Below are positions 7,480 to 14,137 of a DNA stretch of 26,352 nucleotides, in pieces; the first letter of the stretch is position 1, and every line of letters starts with the position of its first letter. A model generated the notes under the pieces. The model worked only from the letters and a program-made list of their open reading frames with translations. It was not told where the DNA came from and made no database searches. Source of the stretch: a virus. The stretch is from IMG/VR virus record IMGVR_UViG_3300017728_003423, positions 1 to 26,352 of that record; one strand, written 5' to 3'. The translations under genes were made by a program, and so were the position numbers.

Positions 7480-8907
7480 ATGGCAAATATGGATTACTTT
7501 TATGACGCTCAACTGAGAAGATATCTTCTCCAGTTTATGAGAATATTCAGCGAATTTAAAGTCAGTGAAGGTAAAAGAAATGGTGTTACTTATTTTAATA
7601 AAACACCAGTAAGATATGCAGATATGCAAAGAATGGTAGCACATATAATCAAACAAGGTAGTGAGAATATGGTTAATAGCACACCATTTATGGCTGTAAG
7701 TATTCAAAGTTTATTAATTGCTAGAGATAGAACACAAGATCCTATGTTAGTAGCAACGGACCAAATTGCAGAAAGAGAGTATGACACAGGTACTGCTTCT
7801 TATAAATCCGGGCAAGGAAATTTATATTCAACTAAGAAAATTATGCCTGTTCCTTATAACTTAACATTAAATGTAGATTGCTGGACAGCAAACACAGACC
7901 AAAAAATGCAACTGCTAGAACAAATACTAATACTTTTTAATCCTAGTTTACAGTTACAACAAAACAGTAATCCGTTAGATTGGACACAAATCTTTGAAGT
8001 TGAACTAACTGATATTCAATGGAGTAATAGAAGTATTCCTGCTGGAGTTGATGAAACCATTGACGTTGCCACCCTAACATTTACTTTGCCAATATGGTTA
8101 AGTCCGCCAGCACAGGTCAAAAGACAAAAAATTATTAATACAATTACTACCAATGTTTACAACACAAATAGTTTAGAAGATTTAGGATACGATGATGACA
8201 TATATGACTTCTTTAGAACTATTGACGGTGATATGGAAATTAATTCCATAACACCTAACAACTATTGGGTTGATGTAAGTGGCACTGAAGCAATTTTATA
8301 TAAAAGTGCTCCAACAGAAGACGGTAGTACTTATGACGATGGAACCACAGTAAAAGCAAATTGGAATGACTTGCTTGAAGTATTATCACCACAAAGTGCA
8401 TCAGGTACTGTAAGTGGTTCTGGTGTTAGTATTGCAGATATACCATTAACAACTGGAAGTACTTTACAACTTAACATTACAAATGAAATAGAAAGCACAT
8501 CACTAATAACAGGTACAGTAACTAGAAATGTTATTGATTCTGGTAAATTAATATTTACTGTTGACGCTGATACATTACCTGCTAACACAGAAACAAATGT
8601 AACTAGGATAGTTGATCCATTAAATAACCACCCAGGCGATGGTACATTAGATGCTGTTGCATCTGGACAACGTTACTTACTAACTAACGAAATTGTCGGT
8701 GATGTTTGGGGGATAACTGCAGATATAAATGATATTATTCAATATGATGGTTCTAAATGGTCCGTGGTTTTTGATGCTAGTACTATAAGTATAAACAAGT
8801 ATGTTACAAACACTTACACAAACAAACAATACAAATGGAACGGCGAAACATGGTCAAGCACACACGAGGGAACGTACAACCCGGGTTATTGGAAACTGAA
8901 CATATAA
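7480..8907 (+). CDS. T4 gp15-like tail completion / sheath stabiliser protein
   Basis: Residues 1-225 fit gp15, the hexameric protein that caps the contractile tail and holds the sheath. It opens with YFYDAQLRRYLLQFMRIFSE, followed by an arginine-rich RYADMQRMVAH helix, the conserved PVPYNLTLNVDCWTAN strand, and EQILILFNPSLQL. At 475 residues it is far longer than T4 gp15 (272). The extra C-terminal part is acidic and Thr/Ser-rich and ends with GQRYLLTNEIVGDVWG, IIQYDGSKW and PGYWKL, modules that look like small surface beta domains. The start ATG 7480 directly follows the gp14-like stop, with AAGG upstream. The last 73 bases overlap the longest reading of the Nudix frame. Confidence 0.85.
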   Translation: MANMDYFYDAQLRRYLLQFMRIFSEFKVSEGKRNGVTYFNKTPVRYADMQRMVAHIIKQGSENMVNSTPFMAVSIQSLLIARDRTQDPMLVATDQIAEREYDTGTASYKSGQGNLYSTKKIMPVPYNLTLNVDCWTANTDQKMQLLEQILILFNPSLQLQQNSNPLDWTQIFEVELTDIQWSNRSIPAGVDETIDVATLTFTLPIWLSPPAQVKRQKIINTITTNVYNTNSLEDLGYDDDIYDFFRTIDGDMEINSITPNNYWVDVSGTEAILYKSAPTEDGSTYDDGTTVKANWNDLLEVLSPQSASGTVSGSGVSIADIPLTTGSTLQLNITNEIESTSLITGTVTRNVIDSGKLIFTVDADTLPANTETNVTRIVDPLNNHPGDGTLDAVASGQRYLLTNEIVGDVWGITADINDIIQYDGSKWSVVFDASTISINKYVTNTYTNKQYKWNGETWSSTHEGTYNPGYWKLNI

Positions 8908-9380
8908 GTATAATTGAAAAATTAAATCCTTTAACTAATGTAAACAAACACAAAGGCGTTGCTGGTGCAGGTGTTATCTTCTTATGTAAACACACAGGTC
9001 GGTGCTTATTTCAATTAAGAAATGCAGATAAAAGACAAAAAAACACTTGGGGTTTTTGGGGAGGTATGGTTGACGACGGAGAAACTCCTTACGAATGTAT
9101 AAAAAGAGAACTTGGCGAAGAAATAGGGTTCGTTCCAGAACTGCAAAAATTAAATCCAATAGATGTATATCAAAGTAAAAATAAAAACTTTATGTATTAC
9201 AGTTTTGTTGCTGTAGTAGAGGAAGAATTTATACCAACATTAAACGACGAAAGTGCCGGATATGCTTGGGTCAATATAGGACAATGGCCCAAACCATTAC
9301 ATGATGGCGCACGAGTTACACTAGGAAGGAATAAAGGGACCAGTAAACTGTCCACTATATTGTCTATACATTCTAGATAA
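8835..9380 (+). CDS. Nudix hydrolase
   Basis: A complete Nudix box (Gx5Ex7REUxEExGU) lies at residues 77-99, with the motif pieces GMVDDGE, RELGEE and IGF. It is preceded by the usual GVAGAGVIF strand and NTWGFWGG. Such enzymes hydrolyse nucleoside diphosphates linked to another group, using Mg2+ bound by the box glutamates. Substrates range from oxidised or excess nucleotides to RNA caps and NAD, and this sequence does not identify which. T4-like phages often carry Nudix enzymes. The true start is uncertain: ATG 8835 and ATG 8850 both lie inside the gp15-like gene (ATG 8850 has GGAACGG upstream), and TTG 8889 is a third choice. The catalytic domain starts near residue 40 in all cases. Confidence 0.88.
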   Translation: MERRNMVKHTRGNVQPGLLETEHISIIEKLNPLTNVNKHKGVAGAGVIFLCKHTGRCLFQLRNADKRQKNTWGFWGGMVDDGETPYECIKRELGEEIGFVPELQKLNPIDVYQSKNKNFMYYSFVAVVEEEFIPTLNDESAGYAWVNIGQWPKPLHDGARVTLGRNKGTSKLSTILSIHSR

Positions 9381-9388
9381 GTAAGTGT

Positions 9389-10015
9389 ATGTCAAAAGAT
9401 ATTATAAATTTTGATGCCGTACGACTAACTACAGAACTTAATAAATTTCAACGTCATAAGGCTATTCCGAATTCTTTTTTCGATGGAACGTTTACAATTC
9501 CACAAGTATTAGAATTATACGAGTCCTTATCCAAAAGACACAAAAGAATAGCAGACAAACTTATTAAACAGTATAAGGTTGACTTAAATGCTAGTGAAGA
9601 AGGATTAGTTAAAAGTTTAAGAAGTGAGTATACAGCATTTTTAGAAAATCAGCACACTCGTAATGACAAGTGGTGGTATCCTGCTGTCATGAATAAGTAT
9701 AGATATAATATTAATCCAGTAAGAGCAATAACTTACGAAGTAAGAGAAATGGCATATTCATATAACTCGCATAATGAACATCATCATTGGCTTACAGAAT
9801 TAATTACAGAGCCAAATTTTTATCATAGAGTAATACAAGATATTATTAAAGATAGAAATAAAGTAGATAAAATTTTAAATTATTATCATCCTTTAATTGT
9901 AGAAGCAGGCATAAATGAACCTATTGAAATGCGACATTTAAGAGTTTTAAGAACTGATTTGTTAGAGTATGCAAATTTATTTACAACGTTTAGAAACTGG
10001 ACTCCAGACGAATAA
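9389..10015 (+). CDS. Unknown protein, 208 residues
   Basis: Not recognised. It is a mainly helical, soluble protein with many charged and aromatic residues. It has a basic segment near residues 45-65, a striking NSHNEHHHW histidine cluster around residue 130, and a C-terminal helical part. In T4 the terminase small subunit gp16 follows gp15, and the length would not exclude a diverged small terminase, but I see no motif to support that. The start ATG 9389 follows the Nudix stop by eight bases with only a weak Shine-Dalgarno site. Its stop abuts the stop of the convergent cyclase gene, and no terminator lies between them. Confidence 0.65.
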   Translation: MSKDIINFDAVRLTTELNKFQRHKAIPNSFFDGTFTIPQVLELYESLSKRHKRIADKLIKQYKVDLNASEEGLVKSLRSEYTAFLENQHTRNDKWWYPAVMNKYRYNINPVRAITYEVREMAYSYNSHNEHHHWLTELITEPNFYHRVIQDIIKDRNKVDKILNYYHPLIVEAGINEPIEMRHLRVLRTDLLEYANLFTTFRNWTPDE

Positions 10016-12112
10016 TTATTTAGAAGTAGCAATAAACACACCGTCCCAATCTTTAGGAAGTTTTTGAGTCTTTTGAAATTCACAACGTTCAATCCACATA
10101 TCATAATAACCTTTCATCTTACCCTCAAAGGCATCATGTAGTTGCTCACATAATTTAATTGCTTTATCAAAATTTTGTTTACGATATTGCATGTGCATAT
10201 CTTCATGCATCTGTTTGGCTTTTGCATACTTGCTTACTTTGATATCAAGTACAGTATATATTTCAATGCCCACAGTCTTTCCTTTTACTGCTAGGTCATC
10301 TACTTTAAGATAAAAGAATTTATTCTTTGTGTGTTTATAAGTGTCACCGCCTACAAGTAACAAGCAACCATATTCTTTACACTTGCTCTCTATTCTTGCC
10401 GCAGTACTTACAGCATCGCCAAGAATATCATAACTGTGTCTTGCAGTTGAACCCATCTCACCTATATAACCTAACCCTGTGTTTATACCAGCACCCATGC
10501 CTACCGGAGGTCTGCCCTCTGCTACAATTTTATCATTAAATGTTTCTACTGCTCTAAGCATTAGTAATCCTGTCTTCACAGCACTTGCAGGATGATCTGG
10601 ATCTTCCATTGGAGCATTGTGTATATGCATACTTGCATCGCCTATATATTTAATAACCATTCCGTCAGCATCAAGTATAGGTTGTGTAATAGCATCCATA
10701 TAACCATTCATTATTTTTGTAAGTCCTTTTACATCATCTCCAAAACTTTCTCCTAGTGGAGTAAAGCCACGTAGGTCAGAAAAGCATATACTTACTTCAC
10801 GTTTCATACCTTCTTTAATTAGTGCAGGGTTTTCTTGCAACATTCTCACCACAGTAGGGGAGGCATAACCGGCAAATTGTTTTTCTATCTCTTGTCTTAG
10901 TTTAAATTGTATCCAAAAATTGTTAAATGTGCTATGTGTGAACACTAAAAATCCTGATAAAACAGGAAAAGTTGCATCAAATAATACCAAATTTGCTGTA
11001 TAAGAGTGTATACTATAGTATATAATTCCACCTAAAATACTAAATGTTAGAGGTATATTAGCCCATAATGGTGCTCTATACACAACTAAACCTATCAAAA
11101 TCATAGTCAGTAGCCCACACAGAAGCTCGTATAAAGCACTTAACTGACTTCGTGTTATGTTACTACCATCTATAAAATTTTGTAGCATATGAGCTTGTAT
11201 TTGCTGTGGATATATGTTACCACGTGGAGTTGGGACAGGGTTTGCAATACCTTCTGCTGTAACACCTACTATAACCCATTTGCCTTTTAAGTCAGGAATA
11301 CTATCTGCACCCTCATATTCTATTTGTTCGAAGTTATTATTGAAACGTACATAAGCAGTACCGTCTGGTTGTGTTACTATAGGATCAAATGGAGGAACAG
11401 CAACTTCTTGTATTCCTATCTCACTTGTTTTAATCATATAACTAGGTTTGCCTGTATGTACTCTTAACATTTCAACTGCAAAACTAGGATATATTTTATC
11501 GCCTACAGTAATAGCAAGTGGATATGTTCTTGTTTGATTATCTGGTTGTGGTGCAGAAGCATTGACTCCTTTACCGTTTGCAACAACTTCTAACATAGGC
11601 ACGTTTGTTACAAGGTTAGGCCATGTAAGTAAATAGTCTTTTGCAGGAACAGGACCTATTGTGCCTGTACCTATATGTGGTCCTGTTGACTTTACGCCTT
11701 TAACACTTGGTGTTTGACTTAACACATTATAATTTACAGGATTCTTTCTTGCTCCTGGAACATTCATTACATTCTGTTGCATCATACCTGCAAAACTTTC
11801 ATCACCCTGAAATCTATCTGTTTCTGGAAACATAATGGTCCAGCCCAAAACACCGCCATTCTTCATAGCAACGTCTATTACTAATTGGGCATAGTATTGT
11901 CTTGGGAAAGGATACTGTCCGTATTTGGCTAAACTTTTTTCACCAATGTTAATCAATACAACATTGTCGCTTTGTTTAATTTCATCTAATTGCTGATAAC
12001 TGTCAAAAACCTGACTACGGAAACTTTGAAGTGCCGTAGGGTCTGCTACTCTTAATCCGAGTAGTAATAGTATTGTTACTGCTACTGCATAACCGCTATA
12101 TATCCATTTCAT
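10016..12112 (-). CDS. CHASE2-domain membrane adenylyl cyclase (class III)
   Basis: A 698-residue sensor cyclase. An N-terminal membrane helix (about 4-22) leads into an extracytoplasmic CHASE2 domain (about 22-320), three membrane helices (about 326-345, 350-368, 374-394) and a cytoplasmic class III cyclase domain (about 440-625). The metal-binding aspartates are Asp446 (CFSDLRGFT) and Asp492 (KYIGDASM). Lys488 and Asp562 (SYDILGD) are the pair that selects ATP, so cAMP is the likely product. The transition-state arginine is Arg573, but the usual asparagine three codons after GDA is Ser569, which may lower activity. ATG 12112 is preceded by a late box and the operon terminator; the frame extends to a GTG at 12151, inside that terminator. 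The curli operon lies just upstream on the same strand. CHASE2 ligands are unknown. Confidence 0.9.
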   Translation of the reverse strand: MKWIYSGYAVAVTILLLLGLRVADPTALQSFRSQVFDSYQQLDEIKQSDNVVLINIGEKSLAKYGQYPFPRQYYAQLVIDVAMKNGGVLGWTIMFPETDRFQGDESFAGMMQQNVMNVPGARKNPVNYNVLSQTPSVKGVKSTGPHIGTGTIGPVPAKDYLLTWPNLVTNVPMLEVVANGKGVNASAPQPDNQTRTYPLAITVGDKIYPSFAVEMLRVHTGKPSYMIKTSEIGIQEVAVPPFDPIVTQPDGTAYVRFNNNFEQIEYEGADSIPDLKGKWVIVGVTAEGIANPVPTPRGNIYPQQIQAHMLQNFIDGSNITRSQLSALYELLCGLLTMILIGLVVYRAPLWANIPLTFSILGGIIYYSIHSYTANLVLFDATFPVLSGFLVFTHSTFNNFWIQFKLRQEIEKQFAGYASPTVVRMLQENPALIKEGMKREVSICFSDLRGFTPLGESFGDDVKGLTKIMNGYMDAITQPILDADGMVIKYIGDASMHIHNAPMEDPDHPASAVKTGLLMLRAVETFNDKIVAEGRPPVGMGAGINTGLGYIGEMGSTARHSYDILGDAVSTAARIESKCKEYGCLLLVGGDTYKHTKNKFFYLKVDDLAVKGKTVGIEIYTVLDIKVSKYAKAKQMHEDMHMQYRKQNFDKAIKLCEQLHDAFEGKMKGYYDMWIERCEFQKTQKLPKDWDGVFIATSK

Positions 12113-12117
12113 AGTGA

Positions 12118-12125
12118 TATTTATC
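12118..12125 (-). promoter_or_regulatory. T4-type late promoter box GATAAATA
   Basis: GATAAATA on the minus strand lies between the operon terminator and the cyclase ATG at 12112, five bases away. It gives the cyclase its own late transcript, separate from the curli operon upstream. Confidence 0.6.
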
Positions 12126-12137
12126 GTATTTTTTATC

Positions 12138-12168
12138 AAAAAAAAGCACACTCTAGGTGTGCTTTTTT
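12138..12168. terminator. Strong intrinsic terminator ending the curli operon
   Basis: GCACAC-TCTAG-GTGTGC (12146-12162) is flanked by eight A residues and six T residues, so the stem extends through A-T pairs. It works in both directions on paper, but only minus-strand genes approach it. It begins three bases after the stop of the start-less -1 frame (12171-12173), which suggests that stop is the true end of the operon's coding sequence. Confidence 0.88.
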
Positions 12169-12170
12169 AT

Positions 12171-12299
12171 TTAACATTCTTTAGGATTCTTAGAGCAGTA
12201 TTCTTCTAACTTTTTTTGATTATCATTAAAAAGTTGTATAAGTTCTTCTGCTGTATATTCCTTTTCTCTTTTATTTTTGAATAGAGAAAAGGTACTTAC
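12171..12299 (-). CDS. Start-less -1 frame: probable frameshifted C-terminus of the lipoprotein
   Basis: From GTA 12299 a frame of 42 sense codons ends at TAA 12173-12171. It reads VSTFSLFKNKREKEY, then TAEELIQLFNDNQKKLEE, and closes with YCSKNPKEC. It has no ATG, GTG or TTG after the preceding in-frame stop, so it cannot start by itself. It is in the -1 frame relative to the lipoprotein, and a shift on GGGAAAG would fuse it to give a 135-residue lipoprotein with a charged helical tail and two cysteines near the end. Its composition looks like real coding sequence and it ends at the operon terminator. Alternatives are a decayed gene or a single-base sequence error. Confidence 0.5.
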   Translation of the reverse strand, partial: VSTFSLFKNKREKEYTAEELIQLFNDNQKKLEEYCSKNPKEC

Positions 12300-12305
12300 T
12301 TTCCC
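12260..12305 (-). promoter_or_regulatory. Probable -1 programmed ribosomal frameshift signal
   Basis: On the minus strand the heptamer GGGAAAG (12305-12299) is read as G GGA AAG in the lipoprotein frame. The stop TAA follows at once within a six-base spacer TAAGTA. Then comes a perfect 10-bp stem CCTTTTCTCT / AGAGAAAAGG (12292-12283 and 12269-12260) with a 13-base loop. GGGAAAG is the slippery site used for the phage lambda G-T tail protein frameshift. No T-run follows the stem, so it is not a terminator. Confidence 0.6.
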
Positions 12306-12577
12306 TCGGTTTTGTCGTCTTTTTGTAGTTCGTCGGTCTGTTTGTCTACATTATCTGCAACTGTTTTAACTACACCTTGTGCTGTATCAATTGTTACATC
12401 TGCAATGTTTCTAGCATCATCAGTAATAGCGACTGCCATTGTAGCGGCTCCGCCAACTACTGAGTCTACTGTTCCTGTGACAATTTCTGTTCCGGCGTTC
12501 CAAGCACCTCCAACTGAGGCACAACTTGTTATTCCAAAACAAACAATAAGTCCGAGAAACATAAATAAATTCTTCAT
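12296..12577 (-). CDS. Small outer-envelope lipoprotein
   Basis: This 93-residue protein has a lipoprotein signal peptide: a short charged start MKNLFMF, a hydrophobic core and the lipobox ITSC, giving a lipidated Cys19. The mature part is small, Ala/Gly/Val/Thr-rich and then charged (NVDKQTDELQKDDKTEGK). Its Ala/Gly/Val-rich make-up loosely recalls entericidin-like lipoproteins, but I do not claim that family. The start ATG 12577 has an excellent AAGGAG Shine-Dalgarno site. It is the last gene of the curli operon, but a late-type box at 12632-12639 may also drive it separately. The reading frame ends on a likely slippery site (see the frameshift entry), so a longer 135-residue form may also be made. 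A role in spanin-like lysis or in anchoring the secretion channel is possible but unproven. Confidence 0.75.
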   Translation of the reverse strand: MKNLFMFLGLIVCFGITSCASVGGAWNAGTEIVTGTVDSVVGGAATMAVAITDDARNIADVTIDTAQGVVKTVADNVDKQTDELQKDDKTEGK

Positions 12578-12631
12578 CTACTTTCTCCTTATATATAAGT
12601 GTTATAAAACCATCTGTTATTATAACATATA

Positions 12632-12639
12632 TATTTATC
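12632..12639 (-). promoter_or_regulatory. Late-type box GATAAATA before the lipoprotein gene
   Basis: GATAAATA lies about 55 bases before ATG 12577, so this transcript would have a normal leader with the AAGGAG site. A TATAAT hexamer lies just downstream (within GTTATAATAAC) but without a good -35, so a second host-type start is possible. Confidence 0.45.
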
Positions 12640-12656
12640 GGAAAAGTGTTGTAATT

Positions 12657-12675
12657 ATGTTACAATTAGTAACAT
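12657..12675. repeat. 19-bp perfect palindrome, possible operator
   Basis: ATGTTAC-AATTA-GTAACAT has seven-base arms and lies between the stop of the 102-residue protein and the lipoprotein promoter box. It has no T-run, so it is not an intrinsic terminator. Its half-site GTAACAT also occurs twice, as direct repeats, at 18312-18331 at the other end of the operon. Confidence 0.45.
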
Positions 12676-12676
12676 T

Positions 12677-12985
12677 TTAAATTCCGTGTCCGTTAAAAGT
12701 ACGGTCACCTGCAATGCTATTTTGGTCATGTAAATATAATTCATAACACAAGATAGATCTGGTCTGCTCGTTATTACATGTTTGAATTAACTCTAATAAG
12801 TGATTTCTATTTGATTCTTCTATTTCGTGGACTAAATTACACCAACAAAAAAAGAAATAAAATGTTATTGTAACGAATACTGTATAAAATACAACTACAG
12901 GGAAAAAATATGTGAATAGCAAAAAGTGTGTAAAAGCAACCGATAGGCAATAAGTTCTATATGATGATAGCCAACTAGTTATCAC
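12677..12985 (-). CDS. Unknown membrane protein, GTG start
   Basis: This 102-residue protein has a very hydrophobic, Phe-rich N-terminal half (about residues 12-50), long enough for two membrane helices, with two Cys near the end (FFFCWC). A soluble charged C-terminal half follows (EIEESNRNHLLELIQ), containing two more Cys. The start is GTG 12985, overlapping the end of the 53-residue gene by 11 bases; no internal Met offers an alternative. A small membrane protein with a short soluble tail could be a holin, but no family signature is visible. It lies in the 3' part of the curli operon, after the second curlin-like gene. Confidence 0.55.
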   Translation of the reverse strand: MITSWLSSYRTYCLSVAFTHFLLFTYFFPVVVFYTVFVTITFYFFFCWCNLVHEIEESNRNHLLELIQTCNNEQTRSILCYELYLHDQNSIAGDRTFNGHGI

Positions 12986-13136
12986 TGTTCTTAAATTGTT
13001 CTATATAGGCATTCGAATGCCAATAGGTATCTAACACAATATCCGCAACTAAGGCTATTAGAACCAGTGTCATTATTACGGATAGATATAAATTTATACC
13101 AGCGGTTATTTTTAACCACTTAATCATATGTTTCAT
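12975..13136 (-). CDS. Tiny single-pass membrane protein (53 residues)
   Basis: A short gene with ATG 13136, AAGG about four bases upstream, and stop TAG 12977-12975. It encodes MKHMIKWLKITAGINLYLSV and continues with a hydrophobic stretch (IMTLVLIALVADIVL) that should cross the inner membrane once, then a short polar tail ending QFKNSDN. Its end overlaps the GTG start of the next gene, so the two are probably translated together as a membrane protein pair. A TATAAT hexamer sits just before the AAGG and could be an extra promoter. No family recognised; a holin/antiholin-type pair is only a guess. Confidence 0.6.
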   Translation of the reverse strand: MKHMIKWLKITAGINLYLSVIMTLVLIALVADIVLDTYWHSNAYIEQFKNSDN

Positions 13137-13182
13137 TACCTTGCATTATAGTACGATTTGTACTGAATGTCAACCTTTTATG

Positions 13183-14136
13183 CTATTCTTGAGTTACAGA
13201 TATAGAACATCCGCCTGATGTATGACATGTTTGGTTAATGCTATAACTTTGTGCTGTACTACCTTGTTGTAATAAATCTAGTGTTGTAGGTTGGCTACCA
13301 TATAATAAAACAGTAGCAGTATGCTCTGCATTATTCTTCTGTACAATACTAACAACATTAGCATCGTTGTATGCTTTTACTGTGAGATTTTTTGACATAT
13401 CGTTTTGTTGTTTTGCCCAAAAGTCATTATCATCTGCGTATATCCATAAGTTAGCAGTATGTCCGTCTGGACTATTAGTATTACCATTAGTTTGATATCC
13501 TACAATTTTGTTGTTGTCCCCATGAAAGTCTGCTATTATTTTATGACCACCATATTCACCGCCATCATCGGTACCAAATGTTGTGTCATTTTTATTAGCA
13601 AGTGCAACACCTTGGCCCCATCTAAGCAAATTACTATCACCCCAAACGTGAAATCCTACTTCACTATCTTGACAATTAGCACCTGCTGTACAAACTTGAT
13701 GAACAAATACATCATTGTTTATTCCATCAACATCGCCACAGAATGTAGCATTGTTACAATTTACTTTACCCCATGTGCTAGTAAAACCCGCAAAGTTTTT
13801 TCTGCCTTCTTGTAGTATTTTTACTGTATTACCGTCGCCTGATACAGAAAACTCTACTTCATTGTCTTCGCCTAATTGCCCAATCCACATAGTAAGATTA
13901 TCAACATTTCCATATTGTAATCCTAAATCTAAGTCTATGTGTTGGTCTTTACCAGACTGTAATATATCTAATACTAAATTATCACCTTCTTGGTCTATAT
14001 GTACATGATTATGTTCGTCTCCTGCATTAGCATTAGCAGGTGCAAGTAATAGTATCATGCCTAATAACATGTATCCTAATACTAATAGAGGTGTGTCTTT
14101 AGGTTTCATATTTTTTAATTTTTCATCTATATTCAT
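13183..14136 (-). CDS. Curlin-like secreted protein (second)
   Basis: This 317-residue protein has a signal peptide or signal anchor (LLVLGYMLLGMILLLAP, cleavage expected near ANANA-G). The mature part has irregular curlin-type repeats, strands of the form IxxxQxGxxN. It starts with HIDQEGDNLVLDILQSG, closely matching the other curlin-like protein, and continues with IGQLGEDNEVEFSVSGDGN and ILQEGRKN. The end is CHTSGGCSISVTQE, a cysteine pair before a final strand. Curlins are exported through CsgG and assemble into amyloid fibres; this could be the major or nucleating subunit. I choose ATG 14136, two bases after the FecR stop with AGGAAG upstream, over the longer frame to 14181. Repeats are degenerate compared with CsgA, so amyloid formation is inferred. 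Confidence 0.75.
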   Translation of the reverse strand: MNIDEKLKNMKPKDTPLLVLGYMLLGMILLLAPANANAGDEHNHVHIDQEGDNLVLDILQSGKDQHIDLDLGLQYGNVDNLTMWIGQLGEDNEVEFSVSGDGNTVKILQEGRKNFAGFTSTWGKVNCNNATFCGDVDGINNDVFVHQVCTAGANCQDSEVGFHVWGDSNLLRWGQGVALANKNDTTFGTDDGGEYGGHKIIADFHGDNNKIVGYQTNGNTNSPDGHTANLWIYADDNDFWAKQQNDMSKNLTVKAYNDANVVSIVQKNNAEHTATVLLYGSQPTTLDLLQQGSTAQSYSINQTCHTSGGCSISVTQE

Positions 14137-14137
14137 A

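Noticed and set aside
12113-12151. Longer cyclase N-terminus from GTG 12151
   Set aside because: It would start inside the terminator and read through the late promoter box; ATG 12112 is followed directly by a proper membrane helix.
12260-12292. The 10-bp stem after the lipoprotein as a terminator
   Set aside because: No T-run follows it on the minus strand, and a much better terminator lies at 12138-12168. Its position after GGGAAAG fits a frameshift stimulator better.
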